Source: an uncultured Bacilli bacterium (lineage in GTDB: Bacteria > Bacillota_I > Bacilli_A > RFN20 > CAG-826). Taken from it: a stretch of 63,297 nucleotides of DNA. A program made the position numbers and the translations under genes. Of this stretch, positions 35,208 to 44,413 are shown piece by piece. Under the pieces are notes generated by a model. It did not search any database, was not told where the DNA came from, and saw only the letters and a program-made list of their open reading frames with translations. Numbering within the stretch: the stretch's first letter is position 1; every line of letters starts with the position of its first letter. The stretch lies in the NCBI GenBank assembly GCA_944358985.1, contig CALVSI010000006.1, forward strand, positions 1-63,297, read 5' to 3'.

Positions 35208-36651
35208 ATATTTCACCAATTAACGAATAAGTATGCGAAGAAATAATTTTAACTTTTATTATTTTTCCGATTAATGATAAATTCTTAGAAGGAAAATGAA
35301 CAAGTTTGTTTTCTTCTGTATATCCTGAAAACATTAACGGATTATTCTTAGAAGGACCATCAACTAAGACATTAAAAACATTTCCAACCATGCTATTAGC
35401 ATAATTTGAAATATGCTTTTCTAAACACTTAACTAAACGATTAAATCGTTCATGTTTAATTTCATCTGAAACATTATCAATTAATTTTGCGGCAGGTGTA
35501 CCACATCGTGGTGAATAAATAAATGTAAACGCACTTTCATATTTAACATAATCGACCATCTTTAAAGTGTCTTCAAACTGTTCTTCGGTCTCATTTGGAA
35601 AACCAACAATGATATCAGTGGAAAGCGTTAATCCTGGAATTTTACGTCGCATTTTATCCACTAAATCACGATATGATTGACTGTTATATCTTCTTCCCAT
35701 CAATCTTAAAATTTGATCATTTCCAGATTGAACTGGAAGGTGTATAGATTTCATGATATTAGGATATTTTGCAATAACATCGATTATATCATCGCTAAAA
35801 TCAAAAGGATGTGATGTTGTAAATCTAAGGCGCGGAATATTTAAATTAGCAATTTGTTCTAAAAGTTTTGCAAATGTCGAACCATCATTTAAATCTTTCC
35901 CATATGCGTTTACATTTTGACCTAATAATGTTATTTCTTGATATCCTTGTAAAACTAGTTCGTTACATTCATTAATAATATCTTTCATTAAACGACTTCG
36001 TTCTCTTCCTCTTGTAAATGGAACAATGCAATACGTACAAAACTTGTTACAGCCATACATAATATTAACAAATGCTTTATATTTATTTTGACGATGACTT
36101 GGGAAATTTTCAAAAACGGAACCGCCTTGTGATTTAACGTTCACCAAACGTTTATATCCATTTTTTAAAAGACTAGAAAGATTGTCACAAAAATAAGGTA
36201 ATTCGTGTGTTCCCAAAATTAAATTGACATGTGGATATGTATTCAATATTTTATCAACATTACTAGGCTGCTCACAAACACAGCCAATTATAGCACAAAC
36301 TTGACATTTTTTTTGACGATATGATTTGCATTGCCCAATTTCACCAAACATTTTATCAACAGCGTTTTCTCTAACTGCACAAGTATTAATAACAATAATA
36401 TCAGCATCGTCCATCTTTTCTGTTTGTGTCATATTCATCTTGTCAAATAAACCAGCAACTATTTCACTATCTCTTACGTTTGCTTGGCAACCAAAAGTTC
36501 GAATAAAATATTTTTTATTTTTACCATATTCCTTTAAAAAATCATCAACAACAAAGCAATCACGATGGATTATATTTTGATCATCATTTTTTAATCTTGC
36601 ATTTGCGAGGCAAGGCAAGGAAATAAAATTATCAATTTTTTTCTTCTTCAT
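35200..36651 (-). CDS. miaB: tRNA-2-methylthio-N6-dimethylallyladenosine synthase
   Basis: A 483-residue radical-SAM methylthiotransferase that adds a methylthio group to i6A37. The N-terminal UPF0004 domain holds three cysteines for the auxiliary cluster (FGCQANVRDSE, INTCAVRENA, IGCVCEQ). The radical-SAM motif is CNKFCTYCIVPFTRGRERSR, followed by a C-terminal TRAM domain. I chose the ATG at 36651 because GAGGT precedes it. The longer in-frame start would overlap ymdB more deeply and lacks a ribosome site. Confidence 0.96.
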   Translation of the reverse strand: MKKKKIDNFISLPCLANARLKNDDQNIIHRDCFVVDDFLKEYGKNKKYFIRTFGCQANVRDSEIVAGLFDKMNMTQTEKMDDADIIVINTCAVRENAVDKMFGEIGQCKSYRQKKCQVCAIIGCVCEQPSNVDKILNTYPHVNLILGTHELPYFCDNLSSLLKNGYKRLVNVKSQGGSVFENFPSHRQNKYKAFVNIMYGCNKFCTYCIVPFTRGRERSRLMKDIINECNELVLQGYQEITLLGQNVNAYGKDLNDGSTFAKLLEQIANLNIPRLRFTTSHPFDFSDDIIDVIAKYPNIMKSIHLPVQSGNDQILRLMGRRYNSQSYRDLVDKMRRKIPGLTLSTDIIVGFPNETEEQFEDTLKMVDYVKYESAFTFIYSPRCGTPAAKLIDNVSDEIKHERFNRLVKCLEKHISNYANSMVGNVFNVLVDGPSKNNPLMFSGYTEENKLVHFPSKNLSLIGKIIKVKIISSHTYSLIGEIYE

Positions 36652-37432
36652 TAGCAAAAACCTCTTTAATTGTAATAATATCTTTGCAAAAGTTGCTTTC
36701 TTCATCAAATTTCAACAAAACAGCATTAAATAGCAAATCATCATTTTCATCAATTTCAAAACGACCATTTTTTCCAAAAATAATCTTATTTATAACACTA
36801 TCTTTTTCAAATCCGATAACAGAATTATAACTTCCACACATCCCAACATCACTAATAAAAGCTGTGTGTTTTTCTAAAATTTTTCCATCATTAGTTTGCA
36901 CATGTGTGTGTGTACCTAAAACAGCGGAAACAAGTCCATCTAAAGCATACGCTAAACATTGCTTTTCACTAGTAGATTCAGCATGAAAATCCACTATATG
37001 TATATCAGCGGGTTCCTCGTTATCAATAACGTCTTTTATAGAAAGATAAGGATTATTTACTTCTTCATTAATAAATGCAGAACCTAATAAATTTGTCACA
37101 CGCACTTTAAGATGGTTAACTTTAAAAACTAAACTTCCGACACCAGGATAAGGACGAATGATATTTAAAGGACGAATGATATTATCGACTTGAGTAATAT
37201 ATCTTTTGATTTCTGCTTTGTTATCAAAATGATTTCCTAAAGTTATAACATCAATACCATAGTCCATTAATTCATCATAATGTTTTTCTAAAAGACCTCG
37301 ACCGTGTGAAACATTTTCACCATTAGCAATAACAAAATCGACTTGATTTTTTTTACAAACCAAATCGATTCCTTTTTTTGCGGCTTTTCTTCCGCTTTTC
37401 CCAACAATATCACCTATAAATATAATATTCAT
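36632..37432 (-). CDS. ymdB: YmdB-family metallophosphodiesterase
   Basis: A 266-residue calcineurin-like phosphodiesterase of the TIGR00282/YmdB family. FIGDIVGKSGRKAAK near residue 5, ANGENVSHGRGL near residue 36, TLGNHFDNK near residue 65 and GTHTHVQTND near residue 172 are the metal-site motifs. In Bacillus it hydrolyses 2',3'-cAMP or cAMP and affects biofilm and motility gene expression. Its start follows the RNase Y stop directly (TAATG), matching the conserved rny-ymdB pair. Confidence 0.94.
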   Translation of the reverse strand: MNIIFIGDIVGKSGRKAAKKGIDLVCKKNQVDFVIANGENVSHGRGLLEKHYDELMDYGIDVITLGNHFDNKAEIKRYITQVDNIIRPLNIIRPYPGVGSLVFKVNHLKVRVTNLLGSAFINEEVNNPYLSIKDVIDNEEPADIHIVDFHAESTSEKQCLAYALDGLVSAVLGTHTHVQTNDGKILEKHTAFISDVGMCGSYNSVIGFEKDSVINKIIFGKNGRFEIDENDDLLFNAVLLKFDEESNFCKDIITIKEVFANEEEKN

Positions 37433-38994
37433 TATTTTGCTGTTTCAATCGCGCGATATTCTCTTATAACACTTACCTTAATTTGACCAGGATATGTCAT
37501 CTCGTTTTCAATTCTATCTTTAATTGAACGTGCTAAGTTAAATGCACCTAAATCATCTATTTTATCAGGAATGACCATAACACGTATTTCGCGTCCTGAT
37601 TGCATCGCATAAGATTGATAAACTCCGTCGTATGATTTACAAAGTTCTTCAAGTTGTTCGATACGTTTAACATACGATTCAAGTGTTTCACTTCTTGCAC
37701 CAGGTCTAGCAGCGGATAATGTATCAGCAGCTTGAACGATATGTGATATAACACAATTAGCAGGAACGTCGCCATGATGAGATTCGATAGCGTTAATTAC
37801 AACATCTGGTTCGCCATATTTTCTAGCTAGTCTAGCACCAATTTCAACGTGACTGCCATCGACTTCAAAATCAGCAGCCTTTCCTATATCATGTAATAAT
37901 CCTGCTCTTTTTGCTAAGTTTTGGTCTAAACCTAGTTCCGCTGCCATAATGCCAGATAAATAAGCGACTTCTAAACTGTGGTCATAAGCATTTTGCCCAT
38001 AACTTGTACGATATTTTAGACGGCCGACATAATTTAATAATTCCTTATTTATACGTGGCAATCCTAATCTAAATGCAGCTTCTTCACCAGCTTTTTTGAT
38101 TTGTTCTTCAACATCTTTTTTTGCTTTGTTAGATAATTCTTCTATTCTTCCTGGTTGTATACGTCCATCCTTAATCAAAGCTTCTAAGGTAAGACGTGCA
38201 ATTTCTCTTCTAATTGGATTAAAGCAAGAAATAGTAATAACTTCAGGAGTGTCATCAATAATTAAATCGACACCTAATAATTGTTCCAAAGAACGAATGT
38301 TACGACCTTCACGACCTATAATTCTTCCTTTCATCTCATCGTTTGGCAACGCTACAGCATAAACAGTTCTTTCATTTGTAGATTCTTGAGCAAATCTAGA
38401 CATCGCTAGTGATAAAATTTCAACGGCTTTCGCGTCACATTTTTCGTTTGCTTCATCTTCTTTGTTTTTAATATAAACCGATATTTCTTGTGCCATTTTG
38501 CTTTCAACACGACGGAAGATTTCATCGCGAGCTTCTTGAATAGACATATTGGAAACTTTTTCAAGTTCATTAATAATTCCATCTATTTTTTCTTGCAAAA
38601 TTTTCTCTTTTTTAGCATTTTCATTAATTTGACGCGTTAATGAATCGTTTTTTTGATCTATTAAAGTTTCTTTATTGGTCAAAATACTATCACGTCGATC
38701 AATATTTTGTTCGCGTTGTAGCAAACGATTTTCGGTTTGTGCTAATTCATTACGTTTTTCTTTAATTTCCTTTTCAGCTTCTAGTTTTAATTCGGCAACA
38801 CTTTGTTTACCGTCAATTTGTGCATTTTTAACTATTCTATCCGCTTTTACTTCTGCGTCATGAATAATTTTTAAACTTTTTTTATTGCTAGCTTTTTCTC
38901 TAAAATATGGAACTAGGAAGAAAATTCCAACACCTAAAGCAATTCCCGCAACAGCGGCAACAACAATTAAAGTAATAGCTAAACTCAAATCCAT
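37432..38994 (-). CDS. rny: Ribonuclease Y
   Basis: A 520-residue membrane-anchored endoribonuclease that starts decay of many mRNAs. It has an N-terminal membrane helix (about 5-30), a long charged coiled coil (about 35-175), a KH domain ([16 protein letters not shown] near residue 218) and an HD domain ([12 protein letters not shown] near residue 365, with the His-Asp metal site). Length is typical. GAAAGGAG lies 9 nt before the ATG. It has its own promoter and an unusual structured leader of about 155 nt. Confidence 0.97.
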   Translation of the reverse strand: MDLSLAITLIVVAAVAGIALGVGIFFLVPYFREKASNKKSLKIIHDAEVKADRIVKNAQIDGKQSVAELKLEAEKEIKEKRNELAQTENRLLQREQNIDRRDSILTNKETLIDQKNDSLTRQINENAKKEKILQEKIDGIINELEKVSNMSIQEARDEIFRRVESKMAQEISVYIKNKEDEANEKCDAKAVEILSLAMSRFAQESTNERTVYAVALPNDEMKGRIIGREGRNIRSLEQLLGVDLIIDDTPEVITISCFNPIRREIARLTLEALIKDGRIQPGRIEELSNKAKKDVEEQIKKAGEEAAFRLGLPRINKELLNYVGRLKYRTSYGQNAYDHSLEVAYLSGIMAAELGLDQNLAKRAGLLHDIGKAADFEVDGSHVEIGARLARKYGEPDVVINAIESHHGDVPANCVISHIVQAADTLSAARPGARSETLESYVKRIEQLEELCKSYDGVYQSYAMQSGREIRVMVIPDKIDDLGAFNLARSIKDRIENEMTYPGQIKVSVIREYRAIETAK

Positions 38995-39150
38995 AACATA
39001 AAACTCCTTTCATAGTAAATAAAAATTCACACTTAAATAACTCATTAAAATATTGCAGAAAACATGCATTATTTATATTAGACAGCATAGCTGATAAATA
39101 ATTATCTCGAAAGATAAATATATATATTGAGCACTTCATCAAGTGCACTT
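38995..39150 (-). promoter_or_regulatory. Structured 5' leader of rny
   Basis: From the 5' end the predicted leader can form four hairpins: GCACTT/AAGTGC (39131-39146), TTATCT-TTCG-AGATAA (39102-39117, UUCG loop), CAGC/GCTG (39083-39093) and TGCA/TGCA (39054-39068). The Shine-Dalgarno follows. It has no coding content that I believe. It may serve autoregulation by RNase Y, which is inference. Confidence 0.5.
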
Positions 39151-39152
39151 TT

Positions 39153-39181
39153 ATTATACTAATCAAAATAAAATATAACAA
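39153..39181 (-). promoter_or_regulatory. Promoter of rny operon
   Basis: TTGTTA, 17 nt, TATAAT. Transcription would start about 7 nt later, just before the first hairpin of the leader. Confidence 0.7.
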
Positions 39182-39183
39182 TA

Positions 39184-40059
39184 TTATATTTTTGTCGAGC
39201 TGCTATTTAAACATTTATTGACGATAATGTGACATTTGCCATTATATTTATTATTTTCATTAATAATTTCACCAACATCGTCACAAATTATAGTCCCACT
39301 TAGTGGATTTTTTATACTCTGGATTTTGCCATTAATGCGAGCGTCTACTTCGCTATATTCAAAAGAAAGATTACAATTTTCCATCGTACAATTTATTAAC
39401 TTTAAATTTTTGCAATAACAAAATGGCTGACTACCAGTTATCTGACAATTTATTAAGGTTAAATTTGTTGAATACCAAGCAAAAAATTCACCATCGATTA
39501 TACAATCTTTAATCGTGCAATTTTTACTATGCCAAAAGCCGTCTTTTGCAGATAGAAAACAGTTTGTCGCTTCACAATTTTCGTTATACTGAAACGAATA
39601 TTTAGAAGTAATACGACTGTTTTTCAAAATCAATTTTTTTGTTTCGAAAAATGCATAATTACTAGTTATATTGCAATCCAAAACATAAAAATTTATATTT
39701 TTCCAACCAAATTCATCGCTTATAATTTGACAATTTTCTAATTTGACATCTCTACACTCTCTTAATGCCTTAACCGAATTAATAAATGTATCTTTAATAA
39801 TTAAATTTTCACCATACCAAAATGGTGCACGAGATGTTTCATAAAAAATGCAATTATGTAAGAAAAGATTAGTGTTGTGCCAAATAGGATAGCGCAAATA
39901 AAAATAGCAAGATTCAACACTCAAATTTTCACACTCTTTTAACGGAGACTCACCATCATTTATACCATTAAAAGTGCAATCGAAAATTTTATATTTTGAA
40001 ATATTGTACAACGCGCGCTCTTTGTCAAATTTTTGATGAGCAATAATTTTTGTTTCCAT
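39184..40059 (-). CDS. DUF3737 family right-handed beta-helix-like protein
   Basis: A 291-residue protein matching DUF3737. The N-terminal ERALYNISKYKIFDCTFNG and the repeated pattern of short hydrophobic-Asn-Cys strands (about 20 residues per turn, residues 20-255) suggest a pentapeptide-like or parallel beta-helix fold. The function is unknown. It has its own promoter and interrupts the usual recA-rny neighbourhood. The ribosome site is weak. Confidence 0.87.
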   Translation of the reverse strand: METKIIAHQKFDKERALYNISKYKIFDCTFNGINDGESPLKECENLSVESCYFYLRYPIWHNTNLFLHNCIFYETSRAPFWYGENLIIKDTFINSVKALRECRDVKLENCQIISDEFGWKNINFYVLDCNITSNYAFFETKKLILKNSRITSKYSFQYNENCEATNCFLSAKDGFWHSKNCTIKDCIIDGEFFAWYSTNLTLINCQITGSQPFCYCKNLKLINCTMENCNLSFEYSEVDARINGKIQSIKNPLSGTIICDDVGEIINENNKYNGKCHIIVNKCLNSSSTKI

Positions 40060-40084
40060 ATTGCGAACCTACACTTAATTAAAT

Positions 40085-40114
40085 TAATAACACTTAAAGT
40101 TCACTTTATGTCAA
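40085..40114 (-). promoter_or_regulatory. Promoter of the DUF3737 gene
   Basis: A consensus TTGACA, 18 nt, TTATTA, about 25 nt before the ATG. Confidence 0.6.
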
Positions 40115-40122
40115 TAATTTAT

Positions 40123-41127
40123 TTAGTTACTACTTGGATTTGCCTCGCCATTTCTAATTTTATCAACGATTTTATTTTTTATATCGGTATTTTCTTTTAA
40201 AAATATTTTTGCAGATTCACGTCCTTGTCCGATTTTTTCTCCGTCATATTCATACCAGGAGCCAGATTTTTTAATTATATTATTTTGACAAGCTAAATCT
40301 AAAATTTCGCCTTCCTTTGAGATTCCCTTTCCATAAATAATATCGATTTTGCAAGACTTAAATGGTGGCGATACTTTATTTTTCACAATTTTAACTGTAC
40401 AGGTATTGCCAATAATATCAGAACCATTTTTAATAGCCTCGCTTCTTCTAATATCTATTCTGATTGAGGCATAAAATTTTAAGGCACGTCCTCCAGATGT
40501 TGTTTCTGGATTTCCATACATTACTCCAACCTTTTCTCTTATTTGATTAATAAAAATAATTGCACAACTCGATTTATTTAAAACACCCGCTAATTTTCTC
40601 ATAGCTTTCGACATTAAACGTGCCTGTAAACCAACTTGATTATCAGCCATAACACCATCTAATTCGGCTTGTGGAACTAATGCAGCAACACTATCAACTA
40701 TAATTAAATCAATCGCTTTACTTGCTGCTAACATTTCAACAATTTCCAAAGCTTGTTCGCCGCTATCAGGCTGTGAAAGTATCAGCTCATCAATATTTAC
40801 ACCTAAATTTTTAGCATAAAGAGGGTCGATAGCGTGTTCAGCATCAACAAATGCTGCCCTTCCACCTTGTGCTTGACACTCACTAATTGCGTGCAATGCA
40901 AGAGTGGTTTTTCCAGATGATTCCGGACCAAAAATTTCAATAATACGTCCTTTTGGATATCCTCCAACCCCCAAAATATCGTCTAATAAAAGAGAGCCAC
41001 TTGGAATAACATCCATATCAACAGGTGGTCTCTGACCAAGCTTCATGATTGAGCCTTTACCAAATGTTTTTTCAATTTCTTTAAGAGTTTGTTCTAAAAC
41101 AAGATCTTTTTCATTTTTGTCTGCCAT
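40123..41127 (-). CDS. recA: Recombinase A
   Basis: A 334-residue ATP-dependent strand-exchange protein for homologous recombination and SOS signalling. Walker [10 protein letters not shown] near residue 66, the [10 protein letters not shown] stretch, IIVDSVAAL Walker B and loop L2 ([17 protein letters not shown]) are present. The ATG at 41127 is preceded by GGAGGT. Length is near normal. It follows pncC and pgsA in the conserved pgsA-cinA-recA order. No clear LexA/DinR box was found in the 43-nt upstream gap. Confidence 0.98.
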   Translation of the reverse strand: MADKNEKDLVLEQTLKEIEKTFGKGSIMKLGQRPPVDMDVIPSGSLLLDDILGVGGYPKGRIIEIFGPESSGKTTLALHAISECQAQGGRAAFVDAEHAIDPLYAKNLGVNIDELILSQPDSGEQALEIVEMLAASKAIDLIIVDSVAALVPQAELDGVMADNQVGLQARLMSKAMRKLAGVLNKSSCAIIFINQIREKVGVMYGNPETTSGGRALKFYASIRIDIRRSEAIKNGSDIIGNTCTVKIVKNKVSPPFKSCKIDIIYGKGISKEGEILDLACQNNIIKKSGSWYEYDGEKIGQGRESAKIFLKENTDIKNKIVDKIRNGEANPSSN

Positions 41128-41170
41128 ATTTACCTCCATAATTACTAATAGTGTTTTAAATCAATTTTTT

Positions 41171-41650
41171 CTAATGACTAAAATATTTTTTTATTAAATC
41201 AATCAAACAATTGATAGCAACATTAACACATTGTTTTCTTATTTCATTTCGACTACCAAAAAATTGGTATTTTCCAACAATAACATTTTGAAAATATGCT
41301 ATACCTATATAAACCAAACCGACTGGTTTGTTCTCCATCGCATCAGGACCAGCATTTCCAGTAAACGAAACGCACAAATCTGATTTAGTCAAATTTTTAG
41401 CATTACTGGCCATTTGCATTGCAATTTCTTGTGAAACAACACCATATTTATCAATATAATCATAACTTATGCCTAACAAACGAACTTTTTCTTCTGTCAT
41501 ATAAGTAACAAAGCCGCCTTTATAAAATTTTGAGGCACCTTTGACTTCTGTCATTGTTTTTGCAAAAAGACCACCAGTTAAAGATTCAGCACTAGAAAGA
41601 GTTAAATAATACTTGTTTAATAGTGTTACTAATTCGTTTAAATTATTCAT
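41171..41650 (-). CDS. pncC: Nicotinamide-nucleotide amidase (CinA C-terminal domain only)
   Basis: A 159-residue stand-alone CinA C-terminal domain. LSSAESLTGGLFAKTMTEVKGAS near residue 17 and SFTGNAGPDAMENKPVGLVYIG near residue 98 are the deamidase signature. It converts nicotinamide mononucleotide to nicotinate mononucleotide. The N-terminal COG1058 domain of Bacillus CinA is absent. The ATG at 41650 overlaps the end of pgsA. It keeps the pgsA-cinA-recA gene order. Confidence 0.92.
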   Translation of the reverse strand: MNNLNELVTLLNKYYLTLSSAESLTGGLFAKTMTEVKGASKFYKGGFVTYMTEEKVRLLGISYDYIDKYGVVSQEIAMQMASNAKNLTKSDLCVSFTGNAGPDAMENKPVGLVYIGIAYFQNVIVGKYQFFGSRNEIRKQCVNVAINCLIDLIKKYFSH

Positions 41651-42293
41651 TTTTATTATTACTCTCCTTAAATATCTTTCTATTTTGCCAAACATATATA
41701 ATGCCGCTTATAAAAGAAACAAAAGTAGCGATATAGACGATAAAATCAGTTATATGAAGACCAATTGGCCAACTATTATCAAAATAATTAAAGGGCCAAC
41801 CATTAAGCAGAACAAATATAATTGCTACCATTTCTAAAACAGTTTTGGCTTTCCCAAAAATATTTGCTGCAATAACAATATTTTTTTGAGCAGCAATAAA
41901 CCTTAATGCATCCACAACAATATCTCTTGCAACTAAAATAATTGCACACCACATATTGAATGAGATTTGATTAGCATTCGAATTATAAGGCGCAAATATA
42001 CTAGGTGCAATCAGAAATATCACCAAAGAATTAATTAATAATTTATCAGCGACAGGATCTAAAAACTTTCCTAAAGAAGTTACTTGATTATTTTTTCTTG
42101 CTAAATAACCATCTAACCAGTCAGTAAAAGAGGCTAAACAAAAAATTATACAAACAATAAAAAATGTCAAATCAATTCCACTATTTCCAAGAGAAATACT
42201 TTTAAAATCTATTAAAGACATTACAAATAAAGCAATAATCATCAAAATAATAATTATGATTCTAGATATCGTTATTTTTGTCGGCAAATTCAT
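41643..42293 (-). CDS. pgsA: CDP-diacylglycerol-glycerol-3-phosphate phosphatidyltransferase
   Basis: A 216-residue membrane enzyme forming phosphatidylglycerophosphate. The CDP-alcohol phosphotransferase signature DWLDGYLARKNNQVTSLGKFLDPVADKL spans about residues 63-90, with the conserved aspartates. About five membrane helices are visible. The ATG at 42293 is preceded by AAAGGAG. Longer in-frame starts lie inside the RNase P RNA and are artefacts. It begins 26 nt after rnpB. Confidence 0.96.
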   Translation of the reverse strand: MNLPTKITISRIIIIILMIIALFVMSLIDFKSISLGNSGIDLTFFIVCIIFCLASFTDWLDGYLARKNNQVTSLGKFLDPVADKLLINSLVIFLIAPSIFAPYNSNANQISFNMWCAIILVARDIVVDALRFIAAQKNIVIAANIFGKAKTVLEMVAIIFVLLNGWPFNYFDNSWPIGLHITDFIVYIATFVSFISGIIYVWQNRKIFKESNNKNE

Positions 42294-42319
42294 TTTATTC
42301 TCCTTTTTAAAAAGTGAGT

Positions 42320-42649
42320 ATCGGTCCAGTAAGCCATGTTCTGTTTTAGACAATAATTTATCTATGCAATGCATGCCATCTCTTATTCGTTTCTAATTGA
42401 TGACTTCCCCTACCAAATTTGGGTTTCTCGCTTGTGGGGTTTACCAACGTTCCACTTCATTGTTTCCAACTATTCGTCACTGTGGCACTTTATGGAAATA
42501 GTCATAGCAAGCCTTAGACATCTTTCCGCCGTTATACGCTCCCGCATACCTAGCGTTATTTTTTCCGCTAGCACAAACACTACAATCATCTCAGACTGTG
42601 CGAGCATGGACTTTCCTCTAAATTAAATTAGCTATTGTCCAGACCGATT
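42320..42649 (-). ncRNA. rnpB: RNase P RNA, type B
   Basis: On the minus strand the conserved blocks are GAGGAAAGTCCATGCTCGCA (P4 5' side), GTAGTGTT, GTGCCACAGTGACGAA, GTAAACCCC, GCGAGAAACCCAAATTTGGT and ACATGGCTTAC. P1 pairs ATCGGTC with GACCGAT. The similarity to the Bacillus type is clear, including AAAGTGCCACAG. It removes 5' leaders from pre-tRNAs with RnpA. The 5' end overlaps the gpsB stop codon, and pgsA follows without a terminator, so the RNA is probably processed from a gpsB-rnpB-pgsA transcript. Confidence 0.96.
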
Positions 42650-43019
42650 ATTTAATGTTGTTTGGATTAAAGCCTTCTTTCCATAGAAATTTTTCCAACT
42701 TGTTGATTCTTTTTAATAAATCAATATTACTAGAAGTAGCTTTACTAATGTCGCTAATTCCATCTAATTTATCTTGATATGATTTTAAAGAGATTTCTAA
42801 ATATTCATTAGTTTTTTTTAATTCTTCGTTTTCTTTGATGATGTTCGCGTAATATTTTTTATTAAGCAAACAATTTTCTTCGACTAAACGATAATCGCTT
42901 AAAACTTTATCTAAATATTCATCCACTTCATAACTATCATATCCATTTTTAGCACCTTTAAATTTTTTATCCAAAATCTCAGTGCTTTTTAAAGATAAAT
43001 TAAGAATTTCTTTAGCCAT
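42648..43019 (-). CDS. gpsB: GpsB/DivIVA-domain cell division protein
   Basis: A 123-residue cytoplasmic coiled-coil protein. The N-terminal DivIVA-type lipid-binding motif is FKGAKNGYDSYEVDEYLDKVLSDY (about 20-43), followed by a coiled coil (about 44-85), a linker and a short C-terminal helix. GpsB links penicillin-binding proteins and division proteins. It sits immediately upstream of rnpB as in Bacillus. TATAAT lies 7 nt before the ATG with no Shine-Dalgarno, so the message is probably leaderless. Confidence 0.9.
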   Translation of the reverse strand: MAKEILNLSLKSTEILDKKFKGAKNGYDSYEVDEYLDKVLSDYRLVEENCLLNKKYYANIIKENEELKKTNEYLEISLKSYQDKLDGISDISKATSSNIDLLKRINKLEKFLWKEGFNPNNIK

Positions 43020-43026
43020 ATTTAAT

Positions 43027-43095
43027 ATTATATATTAAGAGCGTGAAATAATGTAATATATTTTACTTTTTTATATTTATTTTAAATGTTATACT
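43027..43095. promoter_or_regulatory. Divergent promoters, both predicted leaderless
   Basis: Minus strand: TTACAT, 18 nt, TATAAT, 7 nt before the gpsB ATG. Plus strand: TATACT at 43090-43095, 6 nt before a GTG start at 43102. The -35 on the plus side is weak. Confidence 0.5.
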
Positions 43096-43101
43096 CATTT
43101 T

Positions 43102-43839
43102 GTGAATAAATTATCAAAATTATTAAAAAATAGACGAAATTTGGTTTTTATAGATTTAGAAGGTACTCAAACAAGTCATGAAATGATTGCTATTGGTGCT
43201 TTAAAAGTTAATTTAAATCAAAATAATACGATTAAAAAATTTCATAAACCGTTTTTAAGATATGTCAAATGCCAAGGAAATGTTGGTCATATTGTAGAAG
43301 AACTAACTGGTTTAAATGATGATTTTATCGAGAAAAATGGAGTGGATTTTGAATCTGCAATGTATGATTTTAAAAATTATCTTAGTGATTGTATCAATAA
43401 TTGCATTTTTTTAAGTTTTGGAAATCACGATTTAAGAATTATCTCTCAAACTCTTCACGCAAATAATGACCAATGCAAACAAATTTGTGAATTGATATTT
43501 GATAACCATATTGATTTTTTAAAATTAATTCAAGAATTTGTAAAAGACAATGAAGGCATGCCCTATTCTTTAATAAATTACTGCAAAATATTTTCTGTTG
43601 ATGTTAAGAAACCTTTGCATAGTCCAGATAATGATGCAATAAATTTAGCTAAACTGTATGATGCTTTTTTGAAAAAAAGACAAATAATTATCGAAGAATA
43701 TAAAAAAGCTATAACTAAAGGTCATATCATCGCTGAGCCAATTATTAAGGTTATTGGTAAATTAAATTCTAATCAAAATGTAACAAGTCAAGAATACGAA
43801 CAATACATAAGAGGTTATATAGATGATAAATTATCCTAA
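43102..43839 (+). CDS. DEDDh-type 3'-5' exonuclease
   Basis: A 245-residue protein with an RNase T/DnaQ-like exonuclease domain at about residues 14-190. FIDLEGT supplies the first acidic pair, and the C-terminal HSPDNDAINLAKLYDAF near residue 174 supplies the histidine and last aspartate. It may act on DNA or RNA ends. The start is a GTG with no Shine-Dalgarno and a -10 hexamer 6 nt upstream. It overlaps recU by 17 nt, so a role in recombination or repair with RecU is plausible but inferred. Confidence 0.8.
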   Translation: MNKLSKLLKNRRNLVFIDLEGTQTSHEMIAIGALKVNLNQNNTIKKFHKPFLRYVKCQGNVGHIVEELTGLNDDFIEKNGVDFESAMYDFKNYLSDCINNCIFLSFGNHDLRIISQTLHANNDQCKQICELIFDNHIDFLKLIQEFVKDNEGMPYSLINYCKIFSVDVKKPLHSPDNDAINLAKLYDAFLKKRQIIIEEYKKAITKGHIIAEPIIKVIGKLNSNQNVTSQEYEQYIRGYIDDKLS

Positions 43840-44413
43840 TAAGAAAAAACCTTTAACCGAGAAACAATATAAAAAACAAATTTTGCCATCAAAGAAAACA
43901 AATACCGCTAACCGGGGAATGGACTTAGAACATGATTTAAATATTTCAAATGAGTATTATGTGAATAATTCCGTTGCACTAATTTATAAAAGACCTACGC
44001 CAATCAATATTGTGAAAGTAGATTATAGTAAAGGGGCAAGAATTATCGATGCTTATTTTGAAAAACAATCAACCACAGATTATAACGGCGTTTATAAAGG
44101 AAGATATCTAGACTTTGAAGCAAAATCTACACATAACTTATCTTCCTTTCCGCTACACAATATATATAGTCACCAGATAGATCATTTAAAAAAAGTCAAC
44201 GAATGTGGAGGCATCGCATTTTTTATTATTGAATTTGTAAATTTAAATGAAGTATTTTTTCTAGATAGTAAATTTGTTATCGATTTCTATCAAAATAGCA
44301 AACGAAAATCAATTCCATATCAGACGATTAAAGAAAAAGGAATATTAATTGAAAGAAAATTTAAACCACGATTAGATTATTTAAAAGCTGTTGAACAGTT
44401 TTATGATTTATAA
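43823..44413 (+). CDS. recU: Holliday junction resolvase RecU
   Basis: A 196-residue resolvase of Bacillota. NRGMDLEHDLN near residue 30 and DFEAKSTHNLSSFPL near residue 92 hold the active-site acidic and lysine residues, with HQIDHLKKVNECGGIAFFI typical of the family. It cuts four-way junctions during recombination and chromosome segregation. It is usually next to a class A penicillin-binding protein gene, which is missing here. It overlaps the convergent nth gene by 13 nt. Confidence 0.95.
   Translation: MINYPNKKKPLTEKQYKKQILPSKKTNTANRGMDLEHDLNISNEYYVNNSVALIYKRPTPINIVKVDYSKGARIIDAYFEKQSTTDYNGVYKGRYLDFEAKSTHNLSSFPLHNIYSHQIDHLKKVNECGGIAFFIIEFVNLNEVFFLDSKFVIDFYQNSKRKSIPYQTIKEKGILIERKFKPRLDYLKAVEQFYDL

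Noticed and set aside
38900-39181. Open frame of 93 codons across the RNase Y leader and 5' coding region
   Set aside because: It overlaps the well-supported rny start out of frame, has a Cys-rich composition typical of a shadow frame, and its start overlaps the -35 of the rny promoter.
42294-42626. Open frames and N-terminal extension of pgsA inside 42294-42626
   Set aside because: This interval is RNase P RNA, and the frames are translations of structural RNA.
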